From contig NZ_CP041247.1 of NCBI RefSeq assembly GCF_006711645.1, forward strand, positions 1,054,001 through 1,118,000: a stretch of DNA of 64,000 nucleotides, given 5' to 3'. The notes beneath the pieces were generated by a model. The model ran no database searches, was not told where the DNA came from, and saw only the letters and a list, made by a program, of their open reading frames with translations. This document shows positions 39,987 to 48,100 of this stretch, piece by piece; position 1 is the stretch's first letter; every line of letters begins with the position of its first letter. The stretch comes from Klebsiella electrica (GTDB lineage Bacteria > Pseudomonadota > Gammaproteobacteria > Enterobacterales > Enterobacteriaceae). Both the position numbers and the translations under genes were made by a program.

Positions 39987-40889
39987 TTAGCCTTTTCGCC
40001 CTTTCACGCGAGCGCGGACGGTATCCCGCATCGCGCGAATTAACGTCTCTTTGCTGCGCCCGCGGCGAAAGATCAGCGAAAAGGGAGCCTGGTAGCCATA
40101 TTCTGTCGGCAGCAGGGCGCGCAGCTTTTGCGCTTGTACCCACGGCAGCGCATAGTGCTCCGGCAGATAGCCGATATATTTGCCGGACAAGATGAGCATC
40201 AGCTGTGCTTCCATACTTTCGGCGCTGGCTTCGCTCTGCTTAAAGCCTTTACGCCCCAAATCACTGCTGCTCCAGTAGCTGCGGGTGACCATCCGCATCG
40301 GCGAAATCAGCGCTTCCGTCAGATGTTTAACGGTAAAGAGCGGGTGCTTATCGCCGCAGTAGAGCCAGTTTTGTTCGCGATAGAGCGGATGAGAAATCAC
40401 GCTGTTGGCCTGAAGTGAGAAGGTCCCGACGGCGAGATCCAGTTCGTTATTCAACACGCCCTGTAAAAGCGCGTTCGGACTTCTGACCTGCAGGTTTATC
40501 TGTACCCGCGGGAAGCGTTCGCTGAATGTCGCAATAATATCGCTCATGGGCAGCATCGGATCGGTAATCGTAGAATCGATGACGCCAAGATTAAAGATCC
40601 CGGTTTGCTCGCCCCGCAGAGTGGCCGTATTGCGTTCGAAATCCTCCAGCGAATTTAGCAAATCGATACTTTGCTGAAGAACGGTTTCCCCTTTTTCCGT
40701 CAGCGAGAATCCGCCTCTGCCACGGCGACACAGAATGATTCCCAGCTTCTCTTCAAGCTCACTCATATAGTTGCTGATGGCCGAAACCGTCAGGTTAAGC
40801 TCCTGCTGGGCGTTGGCGTAGCCCTGATATTTTGCGACGGTGATAAAAACGTGTAACAGGCGCAGATTAGGAAATTTGCCCACTGACAT
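39987..40889 (-). CDS. LysR-family regulator, first paralogue
   Basis: A 300-aa LysR protein: HTH at ~8-65 (NLRLLHVFITVAKYQGYANA, TVSAISNYMSELEEKLG) and a ligand-binding domain from ~95. It is clearly paralogous to the regulator at 53480-54391; both contain LILSGKYIGYLPEHYA and VTRSYW. It is divergent from a ureohydrolase gene 135 bp away, so it likely controls the ureohydrolase and binding-protein pair. I preferred the ATG at MSVGKF to an upstream GTG. Confidence 0.88.
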   Translation of the reverse strand: MSVGKFPNLRLLHVFITVAKYQGYANAQQELNLTVSAISNYMSELEEKLGIILCRRGRGGFSLTEKGETVLQQSIDLLNSLEDFERNTATLRGEQTGIFNLGVIDSTITDPMLPMSDIIATFSERFPRVQINLQVRSPNALLQGVLNNELDLAVGTFSLQANSVISHPLYREQNWLYCGDKHPLFTVKHLTEALISPMRMVTRSYWSSSDLGRKGFKQSEASAESMEAQLMLILSGKYIGYLPEHYALPWVQAQKLRALLPTEYGYQAPFSLIFRRGRSKETLIRAMRDTVRARVKGRKG

Positions 40890-41024
40890 AGGGGAATACT
40901 CCACTGTAAGTCCCGGGTTTTGTTTTTATTTTTCTAAACTAATTTTTTGGCTTTGACTATTTTTTCTCTGTACTACGTTCCGCAGTATCTCTTTATCGCC
41001 CCGATAAGCCATGGATAAACTGCA

Positions 41025-41996
41025 ATGACATCCGCAACTGAACATGAGTACCCGCAGCCGCAGGATGGTGAAATTCCGCGCTTCAGCGGATTACCGACCT
41101 TTTTCCGTCTTCCTTTTGCCCCGCAGACCAGCGAACTGGATATCAGCGTGGTGGGGGTGCCGTGGGATGGCGGAACCACTAACCGTGCCGGCACACGCCA
41201 CGGGCCGCGCGAACTGCGCAATGCCTCCAGCCTGGTGCGCCGGATCCACCCGGTGACCCGCCGCTCTCCCTACGATTATGCGCGGGTGGGCGATCTGGGC
41301 GATGTGCGAATTAATCCCGTGGATATGCAGGATAGCCTGGCGCGCATTGAGGCCTGGTATCACGCCCTTAATCAGCAGCAGGTAATGCCGTTAACCGCGG
41401 GGGGCGACCATCTCACCACCTTGCCGATTTTGCGGGCGCTAGGACGGAATAAGCCGCTGGGCATGATCCATTTTGATGCCCATTCGGACACCAACGACAG
41501 CTATTTTGGCGGTGAGCGCTTTACCCACGGCACCCCGTTTCGCCGCGCCGTGGAAGAGGGGGTTCTCGACCCGAGACGCACGGTGCAAATCGGTATTCGC
41601 GGCGCGCTGTTCTCCGCGGATGAACACCGCTGGGCGGAGGAAAACGGCATCACGATTATCCGTATGGAGCTGGTCAATGAACTGGGCGTCGAGCGGGTGA
41701 TGCAGCGGGCGCGGGAGATTGTCGGCGACCAGCCCACCTACATCAGCTTTGATATCGACGTGCTGGATCCGGTCTATGCCCCCGGCACCGGAACGCCGGA
41801 AATTGGCGGTATGACCACCTTGCAGGCGCAGCATTGTCTCCGCCAGCTTGCCGGGTTGAACCTGATTGGTGCCGACCTGGTGGAGGTGTCGCCGCCGTTT
41901 GACCAGGGCAATCTCACCAGCCTGACCGGCGCGACCCTGATGTTCGAACTGCTTTGCCAGCTTGCCGATGCTCATCATCGGCGTATTTCTGCTTAA
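41025..41996 (+). CDS. Ureohydrolase of the agmatinase/guanidinobutyrase family
   Basis: The 323-aa enzyme should cleave a guanidino group to urea and an amine. All six metal ligands are present: His129 in GGDH, Asp151, His153 and Asp155 in HFDAHSDTND, and Asp243 and Asp245 in SFDIDVLDP. The THGTPFRRAVEEG loop after the ligands differs from arginases and fits guanidino acids or guanidine-type substrates. It is followed 13 bp later by a periplasmic binding protein, so import and hydrolysis are linked. It shares only family-level likeness with the second ureohydrolase at 52417. Confidence 0.88.
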   Translation: MTSATEHEYPQPQDGEIPRFSGLPTFFRLPFAPQTSELDISVVGVPWDGGTTNRAGTRHGPRELRNASSLVRRIHPVTRRSPYDYARVGDLGDVRINPVDMQDSLARIEAWYHALNQQQVMPLTAGGDHLTTLPILRALGRNKPLGMIHFDAHSDTNDSYFGGERFTHGTPFRRAVEEGVLDPRRTVQIGIRGALFSADEHRWAEENGITIIRMELVNELGVERVMQRAREIVGDQPTYISFDIDVLDPVYAPGTGTPEIGGMTTLQAQHCLRQLAGLNLIGADLVEVSPPFDQGNLTSLTGATLMFELLCQLADAHHRRISA

Positions 41997-42009
41997 CCGG
42001 AGCCAACTG

Positions 42010-42828
42010 ATGAAAAAATGTCTCTCATTAGGTTATCTTGCGACCACGCTGGGACTGGCGTTGGGGCTGGCATCGGCGGCCAATGCGACCGATGCCACTC
42101 TCTCACCGGGAAAAATAAAAATAGCTATGGAAGTGGCCTACCCGCCATTTGAATCCTGGCAGGATGACGCCATCGTGGGGTTCCATGCCGAACTGGCGGC
42201 GCTGCTCAGCCAGCAAACAGGCTTAACGCTCCAGCTGGTGGATACGAAATTCAGCAGCCTGATCCTTGGTCTGAGCGGCGGGCGCCAGGATGCGGTGATC
42301 TCGGCGCTCTATATCACCGAGGAACGTACCCGTCAGGCGGATGCTATCCCGTACGCCAACACCGGGGCCTATATTATGGTGCGCAGCGACAGTCCCGTGG
42401 CACCGCAAACGGAACACGATCTCTGTGGGCTAACCGTCGGACTACAGCAGGGGACTTCATGGGTGAAAAAGCTGCAGGCGCTTTCGGCAGGCGATTGCCA
42501 GCAGCAGGGCAAAGGGGCTATTGAGATTAAAGAGTTCCCGACCTCGCCGGAGACGCTGCAGGCGCTGCTCTCCGGAAATATTCAGGCCCAGGTGGATATC
42601 GCTGGCGTGGTCAGCCTGTTTACCCAGCGTAGTAAAGGCCGCCTGAAGGTGAGTTCCCCGCAGACGATTTACCCGCAAACGCTGGGGATTTACGTTCGCA
42701 AAGGCAACACGGCGCTGGCGCAGCAGCTGACTTCGGCATTGAAAACGCTGCGTGACAACGGGGAATATCATACTTTGCTGCAGAAATATGCCGCCTACGG
42801 TATTACGGATAACGCGCCGCAGCCCTGA
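42010..42828 (+). CDS. Polar amino-acid-type periplasmic binding protein
   Basis: A 272-aa type II receptor (SBP_bac_3) with a signal peptide ending SAANA. It has YPPFESW, VGFHAELAALL and the segment DAVISALYITEERTRQADAIPY. It is a paralogue of the receptor at 49655-50461 and has no permease of its own. It probably shares the fused permease-ATPase encoded at 48101-49621. CGGAG seven bases before ATG fixes the start, and a longer frame would overlap the ureohydrolase. Confidence 0.88.
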   Translation: MKKCLSLGYLATTLGLALGLASAANATDATLSPGKIKIAMEVAYPPFESWQDDAIVGFHAELAALLSQQTGLTLQLVDTKFSSLILGLSGGRQDAVISALYITEERTRQADAIPYANTGAYIMVRSDSPVAPQTEHDLCGLTVGLQQGTSWVKKLQALSAGDCQQQGKGAIEIKEFPTSPETLQALLSGNIQAQVDIAGVVSLFTQRSKGRLKVSSPQTIYPQTLGIYVRKGNTALAQQLTSALKTLRDNGEYHTLLQKYAAYGITDNAPQP

Positions 42829-42966
42829 GATGAAAAGCGGAAATGTTGTGATGAACGAGCCATTTAATGAGATTAATATCACGGTTTTTGCCTGATTATC
42901 GTTCAGATAAAACTTAATTCTCATATTTATCAATTGATTACTGTCTTTTTACCCTCCTTTGTGTAT

Positions 42967-42990
42967 TCAGTGTGTAAAATTACACACTGA
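42967..42990. promoter_or_regulatory. 24-bp palindrome upstream of the PTS operon
   Basis: TCAGTGTGTAA and TTACACACTGA are perfect 11-bp arms around two bases, 62 bp before the EIIB start codon. It overlaps a region suited to a promoter and is a strong operator candidate. The rest of this 223-bp gap shows no gene. Confidence 0.65.
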
Positions 42991-43051
42991 TCACAATTCC
43001 TCTCCCCTCCGCATGTTTTAATTCCCCTCACCAAAACAGAGAGGAATTCAT

Positions 43052-43333
43052 ATGAAACACATGATGATTTGCTGCGGCGCTGGCGTAGCGACCAGCACCG
43101 TCGCCTTAAATAAACTGCAGGACTTCCTGAAAAAAGAAAATATCCTCGATAAGGTTCGTATTTCACAAGGTACCGTCGCGGAAGCCAAAACCCGTGACGA
43201 TGTCGATTTTATCGTCTCGACGTCGCCCGTTGCGCTGTCCGTTCCGGTCATTAACGCTCTGCCGCTATTAACCGGCATGGGTACCGATAAAGTGTTCAAC
43301 AGCGTGAAAGAATTAATTCTCGCCGAGGGTTAA
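43052..43333 (+). CDS. PTS EIIB component, galactitol type
   Basis: A 93-aa cytosolic phosphocarrier of the GatB kind, whose phospho-cysteine is Cys8 in MICCGAGVATST. It passes phosphate from EIIA to the sugar bound by EIIC. AGAGAGGAATTCAT lies before the ATG. It is three bases ahead of the EIIC gene. The sugar cannot be named, since no phosphosugar dehydrogenase or aldolase gene is in the operon. Confidence 0.9.
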   Translation: MKHMMICCGAGVATSTVALNKLQDFLKKENILDKVRISQGTVAEAKTRDDVDFIVSTSPVALSVPVINALPLLTGMGTDKVFNSVKELILAEG

Positions 43334-43336
43334 GCT

Positions 43337-44701
43337 ATGTTTATTGTTGATTACATCGTGGGTTTAGGCGCATCGGTGATGATGCCGCTGATATTTATGC
43401 TCCTCGGTCTATTATTACGTCTGTCCCTCAGTAAAGCCCTGAAAGCGGGCTTAATGGTGGGGATCGGGTTTATCGGCTTAAGCATTACGGTGAACCTGAT
43501 GATCGATTCTCTGACGCCCGTCAGCCACGCGCTGGTAGAGCGTTTCGGTCTGAATCTGAACGTGCTGGATGTGGGCTGGCCCGCGGCAGCGGCGGTGGCG
43601 ATGGGGACGCGCGTCGGAGCGCTGGTGATTCCGGTGTGCGTGGCGATTAACGTGCTGATGCTGTACACCAAAACCACCCGGGTGTTGAACGTCGATATCT
43701 GGAACCTGTGGCATCACGCGTTTACCGGCTCACTGGTGACGATTATTACCGATAGCCTGTGGCTGGGGATATTTGCCGCCGGGATTAACTGCATTATTAC
43801 GATGGTGATTGCCGACCGTACCAGCGGCGATGTTGAAAAATATTTAAATCTGCCCTCTATTTCGGTGCCACACGGTTTCTCCGCTTCATTTGTTCCGGCG
43901 GCATGGCTGGTGAATGCTATTGTCGACCGTATTCCGGTGGTACGTGATATTAAAATTGATACGGAAGTGATTCAGCGGAGATTATCTATTCTCGGCGACC
44001 CGGCTTCCCTCGGGGCTATTATCGGCGCGCTGCTCGGCATTATTTCCGGCATTGAAGTCAAGGCTATTTTGCAAACTGCGATTACCATGGCGGCGGTGAT
44101 GACCATTATTCCGCGGATGGCGAAGATGCTGATGGAAGGGGTCTATCCGATCAGTGAGCGTATTCAGGAAATTGCCCAGTCACGAGCCGGATCGTTCGGT
44201 AAAATTGCCATTGGTCTGGACTCTGCCGTCAGCGTCGGGCATCCGGTCACGCTGTCCGTTTCGATGCTGATGATTCCGGTGATGCTGGTTCTCGCGGCCA
44301 TCATTCCCGGCAACCAGTTCCTGCCTTTTGCGTCATTAACTGGTTTACCCTTTGCCTTTGTTCTGGTAACGGCGGTATGCCGCGGCGATATGTTCCGCAC
44401 GCTGCTGACCGGGCTGTTAACCCTGAGCCTGGCGCTGCTGATTGGTACCAACCTGGCGCCGATTGTCACCAGCACCGCGGTCAGCACCGGCTTCTCGCTG
44501 CCGCAGGGCACCACCAGTATCAGTAGCGTGGATTATGCCGGGGCCATGTTGCCGTGGGCGATTATCCAGAGCTTCCACCTCAAAGAGATTGGCGTCGGGA
44601 TTCTGACCCTGTGCACCCTCGCGCTGGTGTTGTGGAATCGCCGCAAACTGGCCCAGGAAAATGAACAGCCGGCAGAAGCGGCGACGGAGGCAGGAAAATG
44701 A
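43337..44701 (+). CDS. PTS EIIC component, galactitol type
   Basis: The 454-aa membrane transporter of a Gat-family PTS, with about ten to twelve hydrophobic segments. Typical stretches are the N-terminal FIVDYIVGLGASVMMPLIF, PAAAAVAMGTRVGALVIPV and IIMPRM-like IIPRMAKMLMEGVYPISE. The carried polyol or sugar is unknown. Its stop overlaps the EIIA start (ATGATG). Confidence 0.92.
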   Translation: MFIVDYIVGLGASVMMPLIFMLLGLLLRLSLSKALKAGLMVGIGFIGLSITVNLMIDSLTPVSHALVERFGLNLNVLDVGWPAAAAVAMGTRVGALVIPVCVAINVLMLYTKTTRVLNVDIWNLWHHAFTGSLVTIITDSLWLGIFAAGINCIITMVIADRTSGDVEKYLNLPSISVPHGFSASFVPAAWLVNAIVDRIPVVRDIKIDTEVIQRRLSILGDPASLGAIIGALLGIISGIEVKAILQTAITMAAVMTIIPRMAKMLMEGVYPISERIQEIAQSRAGSFGKIAIGLDSAVSVGHPVTLSVSMLMIPVMLVLAAIIPGNQFLPFASLTGLPFAFVLVTAVCRGDMFRTLLTGLLTLSLALLIGTNLAPIVTSTAVSTGFSLPQGTTSISSVDYAGAMLPWAIIQSFHLKEIGVGILTLCTLALVLWNRRKLAQENEQPAEAATEAGK

Positions 44702-45153
44702 TGTTTAGCGCTCAGCGAGTGGTGACATTTAACGAGGCCGTGAGTCGGACGGCCTTACTGACCCGCCTTGCCCAAAGTCTGCTGGCGGATGGTCTGGTAA
44801 AACCGAGTTTCACCGACGGCGTGCTCGCTCGTGAGGAGCGCTATCCGACGGGGATCTTTATGGAGACCCACAGCGTCGCCATTCCGCATACCGAGTTTGA
44901 GCATGTTAACCACACCGGGTTTGCCATCGGTATCAATCGGGCCGGCGTGGCGTTTCACCGTACCGATGAGCCGGAAGAGAGGGTGGTGCCGGAGATCGTG
45001 GTCATGATGGCCATTGATAAAACTTGCGAAAAAGTGGCAATTATTCAATCCTTATTCGCATTATTAGCCGATCGCGATCGCGTTAACGATATCGTTAAAA
45101 TGACGCCAGAGGAGATTGCAAAAGTGTTCACCGATGCCGTCGTCACGCAGTAA
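44698..45153 (+). CDS. PTS EIIA component, fructose/galactitol type
   Basis: A 151-aa EIIA of the mannitol-fructose-Gat fold. The phospho-histidine is His64 in VAIPHTEF. It starts in an ATGATG overlapping the EIIC stop; either ATG may be used. The order EIIB-EIIC-EIIA is a rearranged version of gatABC. Confidence 0.9.
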   Translation: MMFSAQRVVTFNEAVSRTALLTRLAQSLLADGLVKPSFTDGVLAREERYPTGIFMETHSVAIPHTEFEHVNHTGFAIGINRAGVAFHRTDEPEERVVPEIVVMMAIDKTCEKVAIIQSLFALLADRDRVNDIVKMTPEEIAKVFTDAVVTQ

Positions 45154-45203
45154 GATAAAATGATGGGCGCCAGACGGTGAGGCCGGAAGCGGAGAGGGGC
45201 AAG

Positions 45204-45530
45204 ATGTTACGAATCAGCGACGTCATAGAGTTAGCGATGGTCAGTCGCAAGACTATCTATAACGCGATCAACAGCGGCCGGCTGAAGTATCAGCTGGTGA
45301 ATGTTGATAACCGCCAGGTTCGTATGTTCCTTGAAGAGGATGTGTTTGAAGCCTTTCCAAAAACCAGCCGCAGCACCACGCAAGAGCAGGAGATGCAGGC
45401 GCTACGGGAGGAGGTGGCTTCCCTCAAGTTTGCCCTCGCGGAACTGCAAAAGGCGGTCAACGCCATGGACCCTGAAGGTCAGTTCGAAATGACGTCGGTT
45501 AACGAGCCGGCCAAAAAGCCCGGCCGCTAG
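45204..45530 (+). CDS. Small HTH protein with coiled coil
   Basis: A 108-aa protein I do not recognise by name. Residues 1-45 look like an excisionase/MerR-type helix-turn-helix (ISDVIELAMVSRKTIYNAINSGRLKYQ), a domain that reads one half-site. Residues ~60-90 form a coiled coil (QEQEMQALREEVASLKFALAELQ), and the tail is polar. GAGAGGGG precedes the ATG. It lies 50 bp after the PTS EIIA gene on the same strand and may regulate that operon through the palindrome upstream. Function is inferred. Confidence 0.7.
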   Translation: MLRISDVIELAMVSRKTIYNAINSGRLKYQLVNVDNRQVRMFLEEDVFEAFPKTSRSTTQEQEMQALREEVASLKFALAELQKAVNAMDPEGQFEMTSVNEPAKKPGR

Positions 45531-45552
45531 TCAGCGGGCGGGCGCTAAGCGG

Positions 45553-46347
45553 TCAGACAATATCATCTACCACGCCGCCATCGACGCGCAGCGCCGCGCC
45601 GGAGGTGGCGGAGGCCTGAGTTGAGCAGACGTACACCACCATATTCGCCACTTCATCAACCGATGCCGCCCGCTGAATAACCGAGCTGGGACGATGGGCC
45701 AGCACAAACTCTTTGGCGAGCTGATCCAGCGGTTTACCGGTTTTCGCCACCTCGTCTTTCATCATTTCGGCAAAACCATCGGAAATCGTCGGGCCGGGCA
45801 ACACGCTGTTCACCGTCACGCCGCTACCGGCTACAAATTTCGCCAGCCCGCGCGCCAGCGACAGCTGAGCGGTTTTGGTCACGCCGTAGTGGATCATGTC
45901 CGCCGGAATGTTGCGCGCCGACTCCGAAGAGATAAACACCACCCGGCCCCAGCCTTTTTGCACCATCGCCGGCAGCAGCGCACGCGACAGCCGTACGCCG
46001 GACATGACGTTGGTCTGCCAGTAGTTTTCCCAGATGGCATCGTCGGTGTCGTAGAAATCCAGCGGGCCATAAATCCCGGCGTTATTGACCAGGATATCGA
46101 CGCCGTTTACCGCGTGCAGGAGCTGCGCGACCCCTTCGGCGTCGCTGAGGTCGGCAACGGCGGCGCGCGGTCTGGCGCCGGGTACCTCGTTTTGCAGACG
46201 GGCGATGGCCTCGTTGACGCTACGCTCGCTGCGCCCGTTCACCACCACCTCCGCGCCGCTGGCCGCCAGCCCTTTGGCGATAGCAAAGCCAATCCCGGCC
46301 GTGGATGCGGTCACCAGCGCAACTTTCCCCGAAAGATCAATTTTCAT
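45553..46347 (-). CDS. Short-chain dehydrogenase/reductase
   Basis: A 264-aa classical SDR: the NAD(P) motif TASTAGIG at ~13-20, NNAG at ~88, catalytic Ser in VFISSES, and YGVTK. It oxidises or reduces an alcohol/ketone of unknown identity. It lies 86 bp behind the hydroxyacid dehydrogenase on the same strand and may be the last gene of the guanidino operon, or a separate gene. It converges on the HTH gene. Confidence 0.85.
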   Translation of the reverse strand: MKIDLSGKVALVTASTAGIGFAIAKGLAASGAEVVVNGRSERSVNEAIARLQNEVPGARPRAAVADLSDAEGVAQLLHAVNGVDILVNNAGIYGPLDFYDTDDAIWENYWQTNVMSGVRLSRALLPAMVQKGWGRVVFISSESARNIPADMIHYGVTKTAQLSLARGLAKFVAGSGVTVNSVLPGPTISDGFAEMMKDEVAKTGKPLDQLAKEFVLAHRPSSVIQRAASVDEVANMVVYVCSTQASATSGAALRVDGGVVDDIV

Positions 46348-46433
46348 AACTCCGGCCTTAATGTGTTGTCAGACAGACCATTAAGCGTAGCAGCTGATGG
46401 CGGATGCCGGGCGGGGAATCGGCAGCGCAGGGG

Positions 46434-47366
46434 TTAATAGCCCCGCTGTTTATCCACCAGATTGTGCAGCGGCAGCGCGCGTTGCTGGCGGTGAATGTTC
46501 TCCAGCAGCTGGCGGGCAATCACCTGCGCCGGGGCGATCGAGGCCATATGGGGGGTGATGACCACCTGCGGATGCTGCCAGAGCGGGTCATCCTGCGGCA
46601 GGGGTTCGACGGGGAAGACATCCAGCACCGCGCCCGCCAGTCGACCGCTATCCAGCGCCTGCAGAATATCGTGATTCACCATATGTTCGCCGCGTCCGCA
46701 GTTGATTAACACGGCGCCTGTGGGAAGCTGGTCGAGCAGCGGCTGGGCGAGAATACCACGGGTCTGTTCGGTGAGCGGCAGAACGTTGATCAGCGCATCC
46801 AGCTCAGCAAAAAATTCACCGGCCTGCGCATCGCCGTGATAGCACCGGACGCCGGGGAGCTGTTTCTCACTGCGCGCCCAGCCGGAAACGTGATACCCCA
46901 GCCCGGCGAGGCGGGTGGCGATGTAGCCGCCGATTTCGCCAAGTCCCATCACGCCAATACGAAAGTCGGCGGCGGCCCGCTGCGGATAAATCTTCCATAC
47001 GCGCTCACGCTGGTGCGTCAGCGCGCGATCGAAACTGCGCTGGAACCACAGCACGCCCCACAGCGCGTACTCGAACATCCCGTGGCGGAAATCCTCATCT
47101 ACCACCCGGCACAGCGGAACAGAACTGGCGAACAGGTTATCGGGGAGATGGTCTACCCCGGCCGAGGCGGCCTGAATTAATTTTAACGCCGGCGAACGGG
47201 TCAGCAGGCTGGCATCGGGAAACCAACAGCTGGCATATTCTGCGCTGCGTGCCGCCGGATGTTCGGGCAGGACCGCGGTTACGTCCGGGAACAGCTGCAG
47301 CGCTTCGCAAATCTCGCGGGCATAGTTCTGGTCATTGCAATCGACAACGATAGTCAGGTTTGGCAT
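46434..47366 (-). CDS. D-2-hydroxyacid dehydrogenase, GhrA-like
   Basis: A 310-aa NAD(P)-dependent enzyme that reduces 2-oxoacids such as glyoxylate or hydroxypyruvate. The nucleotide motif is GVMGLGEIGGYIA. The catalytic Arg lies in INCGRGEH, the Glu in LDVFPVEPLP and the His in TPHMAS. The start at MPNLTIVVDC is five bases after the class II aldolase gene, so it is coupled. In this context it may handle a keto- or hydroxyacid formed from the carbon skeleton of the imported compound. Confidence 0.87.
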   Translation of the reverse strand: MPNLTIVVDCNDQNYAREICEALQLFPDVTAVLPEHPAARSAEYASCWFPDASLLTRSPALKLIQAASAGVDHLPDNLFASSVPLCRVVDEDFRHGMFEYALWGVLWFQRSFDRALTHQRERVWKIYPQRAAADFRIGVMGLGEIGGYIATRLAGLGYHVSGWARSEKQLPGVRCYHGDAQAGEFFAELDALINVLPLTEQTRGILAQPLLDQLPTGAVLINCGRGEHMVNHDILQALDSGRLAGAVLDVFPVEPLPQDDPLWQHPQVVITPHMASIAPAQVIARQLLENIHRQQRALPLHNLVDKQRGY

Positions 47367-47371
47367 AGGCG

Positions 47372-48100
47372 TTAGTCTTTGTAAGAAGTGTCGAGACGGT
47401 TCAGGCGGCGCAACCACGCCTGCCAGACCAGTTGGCGTTCATGTTCCACGCCCATCAGCTGTTCGCAGGCGTGCTGGCTCAGGTGCGCAGGAATGGTGTG
47501 GATGGCGCTGAGCGGAGCGAGCTGTGCGCAGGCCATTTGAATTTCGCAGGCGCGGTTGAGGTAGTACATGATGTAAAACGCATCGGCGACGGTGCGCCCC
47601 ACCGACAGCAGGCCGTGGCTTTGCAAAATCATGGCGATATGATTTCCGAGCGAACGCTGGATTCGCTCGCGCTCGTCGAGGTCAAAGGCGACGCCCTCAT
47701 ACGGGTGGTAGCCGACGCGCTGATAAAACTCGGTGCTGATCTGGTTAAGCTGTAACAATCCCTGCTCACAGGCGGCGACCGCCATGCCCGGCAGCGTATG
47801 GGTATGGATGACGCAATGCGCATCTTCCCGCGCCATATGTACCGCGCTGTGGATGGTAAAGCCGGCCGAGTTGGCCGGAGCGTGGCCCTCCACGACCTTT
47901 CCCTGCATATCGACGACGATGAGATTACTCGCCGTCACCTCATCGAACATCATGCCGAACGGGTTAATCAGAAACCGCGGCTCGCCGTCGCCCGGCAGGC
48001 GCACGGAAAAGTGGGTATACAGCGTATCTTCCCAGCCAAACAGCGCCGCAAGCCGGTAGGCGGCAGCCAGATCCTGGCGTAGTTCACGTTCAGTCGTCAT
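47372..48100 (-). CDS. Class II aldolase/adducin-family protein
   Basis: A 242-aa protein of the AraD/FucA fold. The zinc histidines are visible in CVIHTHTLPG, with a further His in LQSHGLL. Members are aldolases, epimerases or decarboxylases of small hydroxylated acids. Its start directly abuts the stop of the fused transporter gene, so it is co-transcribed with it. The specific reaction is unknown. Confidence 0.85.
   Translation of the reverse strand: MTTERELRQDLAAAYRLAALFGWEDTLYTHFSVRLPGDGEPRFLINPFGMMFDEVTASNLIVVDMQGKVVEGHAPANSAGFTIHSAVHMAREDAHCVIHTHTLPGMAVAACEQGLLQLNQISTEFYQRVGYHPYEGVAFDLDERERIQRSLGNHIAMILQSHGLLSVGRTVADAFYIMYYLNRACEIQMACAQLAPLSAIHTIPAHLSQHACEQLMGVEHERQLVWQAWLRRLNRLDTSYKD

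Noticed and set aside
38863..41024. Guanidine riboswitch near the ureohydrolase genes
   Set aside because: I looked for paired hairpins with ACGR loops and other ykkC-type features in the gaps and saw none by eye; a covariance search would decide.
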